From Talpa occidentalis (lineage: Eukaryota > Chordata > Mammalia > Eulipotyphla > Talpidae), in the NCBI RefSeq assembly GCF_014898055.3, contig NW_023601322.1:71266740-71330739 (forward strand): DNA of 64,000 nucleotides. Reading direction: 5' to 3'. Position 1 is the stretch's first letter. Each line of letters starts with the position of its first letter. A program made the position numbers and the translations under genes. This document shows positions 1 to 9,419 of the stretch, in pieces. The notes beneath the pieces were generated by a model, which saw nothing but the letters and a program-made list of their open reading frames with translations, was not told the origin of the DNA and did no database searches.

Positions 1-545
1 CTGAGAGAGGGACAGAGTATCTGTGTCATGGGTAAGGCCACGTCTCTCCCAGGCTTTGAGCAGAATCAGTGGCGAGAAGAGGAAGGCTGATTGTGTGCTG
101 AGTGCCCTGTGCCCAGAATGAATCTTTTAGGAGACACTTTTCAAAAGCATTCTCCGCACGATCACATTTCTGTCTCCTGCCCTCTCTGGCTGAGCCCCTG
201 AGCCCCTGCCTTCACTCGCCCCAGCTTCCCCCTTTGATTAGACAGCATTTGGTTCGCTGCTGCAGGCGCGTGGTGACCTTGGGAGCAGCTCACCTTGTGT
301 GCTGTGAATGCGCCAAGAGCAGCCTGGGGCTGCTTATCCCAATAGTTGTCACAGGAAAGCAAAAAGGCAGATGGGGCCAGTCGGCATCAGAGGGACAGGA
401 TCCCAGGGACAGCACACCGGAGCGGAGAGCCGCTGCTGTCTGCCCAGGGCTCCGCTGCACCTGCTCAGCCCAGCGAGGGGCTCTGCGTGCCACAGGGCTA
501 AACCTTAAAATGACAGGAAAGGCCAGCCGGGAGTTCATCCAGGTG

Positions 546-586
546 TTTTTTTGTTTGTTTGTTTGTTTGTTTGTTTGTTTGTTTTT
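546..586. repeat. (GTTT)n microsatellite
   Basis: About nine consecutive GTTT units lie within a T-rich run. It is a simple tetranucleotide repeat, probably length-variable between individuals. It may be the old tail of a retroposon, but no element is recognisable beside it. Confidence 0.9.
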
Positions 587-589
587 ACC

Positions 590-675
590 AAATTGCTGTG
601 ACAGGTGGCGTCCTTCACCCCCTTTAACGAGTGAGAGAACTGAGGCCAGCACTGCGGGTCACACAGAGACCTATG
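590..675 (-). repeat. MIR/L2-like ancient repeat fragment
   Basis: The segment includes the wording 'gagagaactgaggc' followed by 'gggtcacacagag', typical of the core of old mammalian MIR/L2 elements read in the antisense direction. It is short and diverged, and the family assignment is by eye only. Confidence 0.35.
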
Positions 676-1702
676 TGCCTGGGAAAGGCCCGGCGCGTCT
701 TCCTGGCGCTGCAGGGCCTCCCCGGAGCCTGCCCTGCGTGTGCCCACGGTCCCTGGCAGCCATTCGAGCCCTATAGGCCTGTTTTAAAAATCCAGAGACT
801 TAACGACCTACTTGGCTTTATTAAGTGACTCCTGAACCGGGCAGCATCCCGCCTAATACCGCCAGGCTTGCCCACCTGGGGGGACTTCTAGACAGAAAGA
901 GGTGGGCAAGGTTATCAGCAGAAGGAAAGATAAGTCAGGGTGGGGGCCTGGCATGAGGGACTCCACGTGGGGGCTGTTTTTTTTCTTTTTAACACAGCGG
1001 AGGGAAAAGGCGCTGGTGCCGTCACCAGGCCGCAGGCAGCAAGCAGCAGGAAGGCTCTGACAGTGGCTCCCCTGCGGCCTTCTTGGGCCCGCTGGTGGCC
1101 TCCCATCTTGCTTTCCTCTCAAAGCAACTTCCAAACGGTCAGAGACGCGAGCGCCCTTCCTCTTCCTGTTCTCCCGGCTGTGCCCGGTGCCCGGCACCCG
1201 CCCTGAGTAGCCCTGTCACGTTGCCAGCGTGACAGACTCGACACCCAGGTAGTCTCGGAGCCTGTCGCCTGGCGTCTCTTCAACAGACCCTCTCGATTGC
1301 CTAGACTTCACGTGTTAGGTGTTCATGTTATGTGCGTTGATTCTTCAACTTTGGGGTCCCCCTATTACGAGGGATAGGAAGTTCCTTCAGACCAGAGGTT
1401 TTCTGTGCTTCACTTTACTTTGGCTTCCAGGGGTCAAAATTGGTGTTTTTCACAGAATACTGCTTTCGTGATGTTTTATTTTTCCAAGTGGCTTCTGTGG
1501 ACATGACACCCATCAGTGGAATAGACCCCTGGGAATGCAGAGAGGGCCAGAGCGGGCTCCCCGCAGTGCTGCCCCGTGTCTGTACTAAACCCGTCAGCTT
1601 GCTGGGGTTCGTGGAGACCCCACAGACTCAGGCTCCAAGAGTTTTAGCCCTTCATGAGCAGAGGGCTCTCAATTGAACCACAGAATCCTGGCACCATCCA
1701 TC

Positions 1703-1718
1703 CTTCACATAGTCTTTA
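1703..1718. repeat. Target-site duplication, left copy, of the L1 insertion
   Basis: CTTCACATAGTCTTTA occurs here and again, identical over 16 bases, at 2270-2285 on the other side of the L1 fragment. Such flanking direct repeats are the mark of target-primed reverse transcription. Confidence 0.85.
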
Positions 1719-2269
1719 TTTTTTTTTTTTCGAGCATTTTTTTTTTTTAGACTGATTCATTCTTTTTTTTTTTTTATTGTTATATTCCCCATACAATTGC
1801 AGCCCCCCCATTCTGACCCCAATCCCTCCCCTCCCGCCCCCGCCCCCCTAAAAGTGTCTCTGGTTCATAGTTTTTTGTTGATTTTGATTTTCACTTTCTT
1901 ATAGTTATTCATTTTCCTGGTCCCTTATTTAAGTTTTCTAGATTCCTGCTAGGAGTGAGACCATCCGGTATTTTTCTTTTTCTTTTTGGCTTATTTCGCT
2001 GAGCATGATCCCTTCCAGCGCCATCCATGTTGCTGCAAATTGCATGTGTTTATCTTTTTTGAATGCTGAGTAATATTCCATGGTGTATATGTACCACATC
2101 TTCTTGATCCAGTCATCTATTTTTGGGCATTTGGGCTGTTTCCAAAGCTTAGCTATTGTAAACAGTGCTGCTATAAACATAGGGGTGCAGGTGTTCTTTG
2201 GAATGGATGTTTCTGTGTCCTTTGGGTAAATACCTAGGAGTGGAATTGCTGGATCATATGGAAGCACTA
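1719..2269 (-). mobile_element. 5'-truncated LINE-1 (ORF2 C-terminus and 3'UTR)
   Basis: Read on the - strand, the open frame 1938-2267 encodes the end of L1 ORF2 protein. Recognisable blocks are YDPAIPLLGIYP, KIDDWIKKMWYIYTMEYYSA and AATWMALEGIMLSEISQ. After the stop come a short 3'UTR with a G-rich tract, the phrase 'gtatggggaatataac', and an interrupted poly(A) tail (poly-T on the + strand, 1720-1775). The element is cut at its 5' end. It is flanked by a perfect 16-bp duplication, so it is relatively young for this locus. It is a dead copy lacking ORF1 and most of ORF2. Confidence 0.92.
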
Positions 2270-2285
2270 CTTCACATAGTCTTTA

Positions 2286-4285
2286 GATGCAATCTCCCAC
2301 CCCAAGCCCAGGGGAGAATCTCCTCATGCCTTCTAGAAGGCCTTTCCTGTAGAGATCACAGCAAACAGCACAACTTGCCAGCCCTGATTTCTCCTTTTCT
2401 AATGTTTGATAAGCCCAGTGGAACCAACAAAAGTCTCGGGAAGCCTCCCGTCCACTGTGTCCCAAGTAGCAACGTTGCTTCCTCCCCAGATCCTACTTGG
2501 TTTGGCATCTTCAACATCCGGCGTGTGTTTCCTTCCTGGGCTATGTCTTGTGCTGCGCAGGCTGCTGGAAGAGGCTGTCTCTCCCGAGGCCCTCTCCCCA
2601 CCTGGCAACAGCAGAGGCGCGTGACCCTCAAAGTGTGGGCGGGGGAGCCACGCGCCTTCTTCTCTGGATGCAGATCTAATGTCACGATCATTGCTACCCT
2701 AAGTTCTTTGCCAGGATAATTTCACGAGGTGTGTTCAGCTCCAGCACAGGAGTCGATCGATTACAAGAGAAATCAACACTTGATTGTAAAGTAGCTTGTT
2801 TTGGATGATTTTACCCACATGCAGGCTGATGTGAGCCTCTGAGCTCGTTCCAAGTAGACCAGGGGACGCTATGACGGTCAGTGGGCTGGGTGCATTAAGT
2901 GCATTTTCCATTTATGATGGGCTTACCGGGGTGCAACCCCCCTGGAAATCAAAGAAGACCTCTATTTTTTTAACTGAGGCATCCTGCTATACGGACTAGG
3001 AGATTGTCTGCAAGAAATCTAGCACCGCAGTCTAACCACTACTCGGAGAAGACCAGGTCTCTCTGAGAAAAGGCTGCTACCTGAAGGCAACTTGCTAATT
3101 AGCTATTCAGCCTGAAATCAGGTCACAGCTTGAATGACAGAGGCAAGAGGACCTCCAGCCTGAGGGCCGAGGAAGACAGCATTGGCCTGCAGGGGTTGCT
3201 CTGAGCTCCAGCACTTTGCTCCTTCCATTGTAGTCCTGGAACCTCAGGGCAGGAAGGCAGCTCCTCTTTCCCTTGCCAGAAGCATTTCTGAGTCCATGGA
3301 CTCAGAGACTGAGCAACAAGTTCAACATCACAAGGCAAATCTAGGGGCAGAATACAGGTCCCTCCTATCAGGAAAATGCTGCCTCGCCCTGGTCCTGGCC
3401 GTGGGCCGGGTCACAGGCAGGGATGACCAAAGAGCAGGGATCCCTTCCTCTTGGCCCAGCTGTTTGGTTCTGGCAAGATCCAGAAGTCGCAGCGAGCAAA
3501 ATATATTTAAATCTTGTGATTTCGCAGGAACCCTGGAACAACTAGCTGGCAAAATCCAAAGTTCACCTCCTGCAGTCTTTCTTACACTCTCTATTCTGGG
3601 TGTCTCCAAGTGTTTACTCATGCTCAGAGAGCCCAGTCTCTGCGTGATAGATGCAACCTGCAGGCCAAACCCTCCCCCTCCAGCAGGACTGGCGGGCAGT
3701 GTCGGGTGCGGGGGATTTCTAAGTGGTTCAGTGGTATCTTGGCAAAAGCTTCCAAGACCCAGCTGCATCTGTGTCTGGTAGGAATTTTCCAAGGTACAGC
3801 ATCCTCTAAGCCTACACTAAGAGAAGCTCCTCTCACACACTGCACCTTAGAGGGAAACCACTCCCCCCCGGGCTGGCCTGCTAGGACCTCAGATTTCCCT
3901 CCTGATCACATCAATTGTTGGAATAGAGAAAAGCATCTCAAGAGCTGAAACCCCAAGATGAGAACAGAGCAGACGAGGGTCACTCAGAGCAGACGAGGGT
4001 CACTGTGAAGGTCAGGGTCAAGTCTGGCCCAGGACCCTGGAGCAGCGCTGGCGGGTCTGACACGATTCTCTCTCTCCTTGGCATTCAGCGTGTCCAGTTC
4101 TCCCCTCCTGCGGTCAGGGGCCATTGAATCATGAGGAGACAACTGAAACAGACTGGCCCAGGTTCCCAGCAGGCAGCACAACCTCTAGAGGGAGGCCCGG
4201 TCAGGTGCTCTGCAGCAGAGTGGAGGCCTGCGTGCTCCGTGCCAGGGGCCTCTGTGCTCAGCCCTTCCTTATGTTCACATTTCAG
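2286..4285. other. TRPC7: TRPC7 intron sequence without recognised elements
   Basis: This is mostly unique, GC-moderate sequence. I see no exon, RNA gene or complete mobile element. A short MIR/L2-like piece may lie near 3290-3360. A perfect tandem duplication of a 20-bp unit lies at 3965-4004. Confidence 0.5.
3965..4004. repeat. Perfect tandem duplication of a 20-bp unit
   Basis: The unit CAGAGCAGACGAGGGTCACT occurs twice back to back, at 3965-3984 and 3985-4004, with no mismatch. It is an intronic short duplication, probably from replication slippage, with no obvious function. Confidence 0.9.
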
Positions 4286-4361
4286 AAAATCATGAAGCGG
4301 CTCATAAAGAGATACGTCCTGAAGGCCCAGGTGGACAGAGAGAATGACGAAGTCAACGAAG
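4286..4361 (+). CDS. TRPC7: TRPC7 penultimate coding exon (CIRB region)
   Basis: This exon encodes part of the cytosolic C-terminal tail of a TRPC3/6/7-class channel, a receptor- and diacylglycerol-activated non-selective Ca2+/Na+ channel of the plasma membrane. The 76-nt exon reads [15 protein letters not shown] followed by [10 protein letters not shown]. The basic amphipathic stretch [14 protein letters not shown] is the calmodulin/IP3-receptor binding (CIRB) region of this subfamily. The acceptor 'ttcacatttcag' ends at 4285. The donor is gtaaga after G4361, leaving a phase-1 codon completed by the next exon. The exon starts in phase 0, so the upstream exon, outside the window, must end on a codon boundary. 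TRPC3 and TRPC6 share this exon closely. The next exon decides for TRPC7. Confidence 0.96.
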
Positions 4362-6499
4362 GTAAGAGATTGGATTGGTTTCCTGATGCCCTGATGCTGG
4401 ACAACGGCAATTATCTCCCGATCCGTAGTCGGAAGTTGCACATGGTCCCACCAGGCTGAATCAAGGTGTTGCCAGCAGGGCTAGTTCTGTTGGCAGCCCT
4501 GCAGTCTCGGTTTGCTGGCTCCCTGGGTGCGCTGGCAGAACACCTCCCCGTGTGGTTGTCTGCCCCCTGCCGGCTGTCAGCTGGGGCTGCCTTAGCTCTG
4601 CCCTCCAGGCTGCCCTGGGGCCTGCATGAAGCCCCTGCATCTCAGCCACAGGTCAGCAAGGCCCTCTCACCCTGCCATCTCCCTGCTGTCATCACACTGA
4701 TCCACTCTTCTGCATTCCTCTTAAACTCTGAAGGAATCCTGAGTAGATTGGACAGTCCAGAATAATCTTCCTACTTAAGGGCCACTGATTAGCAACCTTA
4801 ATTCCCTCTGTGAAGGTGATTCCCTACGGCCAAGTAACATTAGCGTAGTCACAGTCTCCAGACATGACGACCCGGACGTCCTGGGGGTGGCACTCAGTCG
4901 TCTGTCCACCACTGTGAGGGCGGCCTGGGTTGGCTTCACGTTTCTTGAGTGCAGGAGGGTCCGGAATTCCTCACTCCCAAGCACAGAGAGAGAGGGTACC
5001 TCTCCGTTCCTGCTGGCCCCATCCGTCTCAGTTCCAGGCTCTCAGAATCTGGCACCCAGCGGGGTTTCTCCAAGCACATGCCCTCCACATCTCTTGTTTA
5101 AAATGCAGGTCCCACACCTCACCCAGGCCTAAAGATTTAGCATCTCAGCGTCGCTGGGGAGGGGCCCGGAGTGGGCATTTTGATAAGAGCACAGGTCATC
5201 CCCTGCACACCATAGGTGGCCAACGACATGATTTCCACAGTGCAGGTTGTTCTCAGTCTATTTTAAGCCATTACTTTTAAGTGAATAGTAAATTACCTTA
5301 TACCAGGTAATTAATCTTTTTGAAACATCTAGGACAAGTACTTGCTACCTAGAATCACCCTCTCCCATAAATGAAGGTACCAAGTCTCCCCTCCCTTGGG
5401 CCACAGGGGCAGCCCAGAGAGCCAGGTGTCACAGTGACGCCGCTTCATCTTGGGGCGTCAGCCTGGAGCTTGACCATGACCGACTGGCCCAGGGCTGATG
5501 CTGTCTAGGGGCTGAGCACCCACCCACCCTCCTTCTGGGTCTCCCACAGAAAACCACAGGCAACCCAGAGTGTGCCCGATGAACAACAGTGGGGTGACCT
5601 AGATTTCATGCCACTAGCATTACACTGTGAAACTGGGGTCACGTGTTGCACCCCATGAAAAGAAAATAAGGAGTGTATGCATTTGACAAAACTGACCAAA
5701 CTGTACTTTTAAGATCTGCGTGTGACATTGTCACACATTTTCTGTGTGTGACAATGGATATGTGTGTGTCCCCAGGTTGTGGGGTCCCTCTTGAATCGAG
5801 TCTGATACCCCAACTATCAGGAAAGAAACTTTTGGCTCCCCTTCATGGTTAGAAAGGTTCCCATAGCCCATGTGGATTTCTAACCATGCGGGTCTCTGAG
5901 GGCATAAACCATGCAAGTCTCAGTTGGGGGTCCCTTGCTACCCAGGAGGAGGGGGAGACCCTGGGGCAGTGCGTTGCCTGTGGTCTGGGTCGACCGTTCT
6001 CCTGGTCCGAGGCCACAGCCATGTGCTGAGCTGTTCCCTTCACAAGCTTGGATGTTCTCCCCTCAACCAACAGCACAAAAAAGACAAAGCGTGGGCATCA
6101 AGAGTCACTGTCCCAGTCAGTGGGGGTGCTGCTGCCTCTGGAAGTCTGCCTTTCACAGCTCCACGACCAGCATGTAACACTCGTGGTATGCAATAGGGCC
6201 AGACACAACACCGCCCTGACCTTGCTTCCTCTCGCCACCTCAAACCACTACCAGAGAGGTTGTCCGGGACCGGGAAGAGGCTGTCCGGGAATGAGAGGCA
6301 GGGGCTGTCCGGGGGTGGGAGGAGAAGGGGTTTCAGTGGCTGAACGTGTCCTTCAGTGGCCGGGAGTGGGGGCAGGTAAGGATGCCTAGGTCGACTCAGA
6401 GCTCTGCCCCGGGGCCAGGCCAGGAAGAGGCACTTACCCAACTGCAGCTGGGTGAGCTGCTCCACCTCCTCGTAACCACCACCTCATCTGTCCTCACAG
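4362..6499 (+). other. TRPC7: Last intron of TRPC7
   Basis: The intron is bounded by a GT donor at 4362-4363 and an AG acceptor ('tgtcctcacag') at 6498-6499. It holds no recognisable mobile element. A short G-rich imperfect repeat of 'ggctgtccggg' lies at about 6256-6312. Open frames running through it are short and unsupported. Confidence 0.85.
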
Positions 6500-6669
6500 G
6501 TGAACTGAAGGAGATCAAGCAAGATATCTCCAGCCTGCGCTACGAGCTTCTTGAAGAGAAATCGCAAGCGACCGGGGAGCTTGCAGACCTGATCCAACAG
6601 CTCAGCGAGAAATTTGGAAAGAACTTGAACAGAGACCACCTGCGGGTGAACAAAGGCAAAGACATCTAG
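6500..6669 (+). CDS. TRPC7: TRPC7 terminal coding exon (C-terminal coiled coil)
   Basis: This exon completes the channel with 56 residues (the first codon is split with the upstream exon). It reads [20 protein letters not shown], then [19 protein letters not shown], then [17 protein letters not shown] and a TAG stop at 6667-6669. The first two thirds have the heptad pattern of the C-terminal coiled coil that holds TRPC3/6/7 tetramers together. The tail [16 protein letters not shown] is the TRPC7 end as I know it and differs from TRPC3 and TRPC6. That makes this paralogue call firm, supported by SMIM32 and SMAD5 next door. The acceptor AG is at 6498-6499. No frameshift is seen. Confidence 0.97.
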
Positions 6670-7285
6670 CGGCCACCTCAGCATCTGTGACTTCTACCAG
6701 CATCCCCAGGCCAGGGTGGGTGCCCCGGCCGGCAGCCCCGGTGGCCACATGGGGGCCCTTCTCTGGGACACTGCAGGGACCCTCTGGCGCGGCCCTGGGC
6801 AGCTGCGGACCCCCACGGGCCGGTGGCCTGCCTAGACCCAGAGTTGCTGTGACTCTAGGCTGAGGAGGAAGAGACGTGAGCAGAGGAGGCGGGAGGAAGC
6901 GCCCCCGGCACACGGGACACCTGTCGTCCGGCCACAGCCACACGTGTCCGTGGCAGCGCCGGGAAGGCTGCCCACTGCGCGGCCCGGGAGGACCAACCGC
7001 CTCACCCCATCCGCCCTCCTGCCACCCACACATCCAAACAGAACCGGAAGGTGACCTGTGATCTATTCTTAAGTGCCAGATGAGAACACAGATAGCCTAA
7101 TAGCAAATAGTTCTATTTGTTTATAAAAAAAAAAAGTTTAAAAAATCTTAAATCAAAAATTGTACTGTAGGTAGCACTGTTTAGAGAACAAAATCCAAAT
7201 GATGTATTTTTACCTTTATTAAGATTATCTTGTATTTACTATTTTTACCTAAAATGGAAAGAAATAAAATTACCTCGTAATAGCC
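6670..7285 (+). other. TRPC7: TRPC7 3' untranslated region
   Basis: The stretch from the TAG stop to just past the first good polyadenylation signal is taken as the 3'UTR. The first half is GC-rich. The second half (7060-7275) turns sharply AT-rich, with runs of A and T typical of a mammalian 3' end. The cleavage point is inferred, not seen. Confidence 0.65.
7263..7268 (+). terminator. TRPC7: Polyadenylation signal AATAAA of TRPC7
   Basis: AATAAA lies about 590 bases after the TRPC7 stop, in an AT-rich context. It is followed within about 30 bases by a G/T-rich stretch ('agcgtctgtgg'). Cleavage would be expected around 7280-7290. Later sites cannot be excluded. Confidence 0.65.
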
Positions 7286-9128
7286 TGGGGAGCGTCTGTG
7301 GATGCACTGGCAGGGGCAGTCCTGGCTCCCCCACCCCCGCCCCGCCCTAGACCCCTCCCCGAGGCCCAGACCTCAACCTCAGGGCACTGAGGTCAGGAAG
7401 GAGACAAGGGATATGGGAGGGGGGTGGGGGAACTGGGGCGTGTTTCTGTGCAACGGAGAAGGCGCAGTGAGAGGGAGCCTCAAATCGCTCCAGAAGGGCC
7501 CAGGTGTAGGTGCAGAGCACGACCACCAGAGGGCGCCCCAGTCCTGAGTAACGCCCATTGTGGGGGCTGGGGTGGGAGGGCGCTGCCCTTGGATTCCAGA
7601 AGAGCCCAGCCCCGCCACACAGATGCTAGCCAGCTGCGCTGAGTACCAGGACCTGCCCTGAGGGGTCTGCACGGTGCAGCCACTGAACCCTCACTGAACC
7701 CTGTGGGGCAGGGCGGGATCTGTCACAACCCCAGACACCCGCAGACACCCACAAGGGCTGTGTGTGCGTGAGAGCGCGCGTGTGCACGATGAGTGTGTGT
7801 GTATGTGAGGGAACCTACATGCCGTACATCCAGCTTGTTCTCAGGGACAAAGTCTGTTTACTTAACTGTTCTAAGAAAAGAGCAGATCTAAGGGGATGAT
7901 AAACAGGACCGAAGTTGGCCCCAGCATGGGGGGGCTGAAAGACTGGACAGCAGTGCCCCCACCCAAAGTGTCCACCCACGCGCACTCCAGTGGTGGGCCC
8001 CTTGAGGAATACAGGCCCAATTTTGCCAAACCTTCCCGATTTCAGGAAATAAAATACACAATTGTGCAGCCCCTGGTGCCAAGATGGTGGCTGAGACGTC
8101 CTGAGAGCAGCTCCGCCTGGGCCTTCCCAGTACCACCCACCAGTGCACAAACAGGACAGGGACAGGGGACCCTGGGCAGCGGCACGTGCAGGGAGCTTGA
8201 CAGAGGCACACCTGGTCTGGAAGCTTCACCTGGGGCCTGTGTGAGACGGCATGGTTGGCTTTCAAAGAACCAGCAAACCCTCAAGCAAACCCCGAAGCTC
8301 TCATTAGATTGCACCCTTGAGTCTGTGACATGTTGCTCTAGAGCGAATACTTGCAGCTGCTCTCAAACACGCTCCATGGCCCCTCAGCCTCACGTGACAC
8401 ATGGATTTACTCAGCAGGGAGTCACCGGCCCTTGGCGGGAGTGGGGCTGGGCATCCGTGGGCCCTTGCGAACGGGAAGCTGATGTGCTTCTTGGGAAGAG
8501 CAATTCATGTACCCAGGGGACAAAGTGCCAACACTCCCGCAAGACCCGTCAGGCCCCTCAGCCCTCCGCGTCAGATCACTAATAAAGCCCTCTAAGACGT
8601 ATTATTCCGTTTCCCTATCTGCCTGCACCAGAAGCAGCTACTGACCGCATTTCAAATTGCAGGCCACCCTCCTGCTGTCAGACCCAAGTCTGAAATTTGC
8701 CCCTTCGGGAGATACAACAAAACAGGTCCCACTGAGCTTGGCAGGAAGAGGCATCTGGGAAGTAAAGGCAGCCAGGAAGGTGTTCATGGCGAGGCGGGGG
8801 AGGGGCCCCTCTTTCGTGGAAAGCTCCCAGAGAGGCCTTGGAACTGAGGCTGGCAGCTCCTCAGCCCGGAGCCAGCACAAGAGCGTGGTGATTTTCCAGG
8901 CACTGACAAGCCCTTGCTATCCCCTCTCAGCTCCAATTAGCCAGGCAGGGGATCAGCTCTTAGAGAATAAAATAAGTGAGTGAGCCACAGAGTCTGGGAG
9001 CAGCCCAAGGACAGACCTGGGAGGAGAAAGAGCTCAAGACTCCCTGAAAAGTCCAAGTCTAGCGGCTCCCCTAGGCTTGGACACTTCCCAAGGCCCCTGG
9101 CACCCCCTGCAACACACTTGTCAGGATT
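7286..9128. other. Intergenic sequence between TRPC7 and SMIM32, first part
   Basis: GC-rich unique sequence. A TG/GTGTGCG-rich alternating tract lies at about 7755-7806. I see no gene. The several overlapping open frames around 7800-8600 lack any known domain and compete on both strands, as chance frames do. Confidence 0.5.
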
Positions 9129-9143
9129 CCAGCTGTGATTTTA

Positions 9144-9404
9144 TTTATTTTTTTTTAAAGATTTATTTATACAAGCACTGGGTACAGTCAGAAGCGCGGG
9201 AGGGTGAGAAAATTCACGAGAGCCAGAGCAGGGAGCAGAGCAGGCAGACTGACGAAATACACTGCTGAGGGAGCAGCGGGCGGCAGGAGAGGTCTGTCGC
9301 ACCATGTGGGACCCTCACCGGTGGCCAAGGATCGAACTGGCGCTGCAGAGGCTGCGGGCAGCTTCGCAACCCAGCGCTCAACCACTGTGCCGCCGGGGAG
9401 GCCC
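9144..9404 (-). mobile_element. tRNA-derived SINE (younger subfamily), - strand
   Basis: Read on the - strand it starts GGGCCTCCCCGG and carries an A-box-like TGGCGGCACAG segment and a B-box-like segment before 'cagctgcccgcagcctctgc'. The body ends in 'gtacccagtgcttgtataaa' and a poly(A) tail (poly-T on the + strand). The 15-bp duplications CCAGCTGTGATTTTA (9129-9143) and CCAGCTGTGGTTTTA (9405-9419), with one mismatch, define the ends. Confidence 0.92.
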
Positions 9405-9419
9405 CCAGCTGTGGTTTTA

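Larger units (their letters stand above)
1..4285 (+). other. TRPC7: TRPC7 intron (3' part; upstream exon outside the window)
   Basis: This stretch precedes the first recognisable TRPC7 exon and is read as intron. I saw no sequence matching the preceding part of the TRPC7 C-terminal tail in any frame, so the previous exon should lie before base 1. It contains a GTTT microsatellite, a MIR-like fragment, a 5'-truncated L1 with clear target-site duplications (1719-2269) and a 20-bp tandem duplication. The open frames here are short, have no recognisable domain, and look like chance frames in GC-rich DNA. Confidence 0.75.

Noticed and set aside
102..776. 224-codon open frame
   Set aside because: It runs through the GTTT microsatellite (giving FVCLFVCLF) and a MIR-like fragment inside a TRPC7 intron, so it is not coding.
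4124..4459. Open frame reading from the intron through the TRPC7 exon and onward
   Set aside because: The frame overlaps the true exon but runs past a clear splice acceptor and donor; the real coding part is 4286-4361 only.
8040..8600. Possible retroposed element with 'aagatggtggctgagacg' start and 'aataaagcc' end
   Set aside because: No target duplication, no poly(A) tail and no recognisable body were found, so there is not enough to call it.
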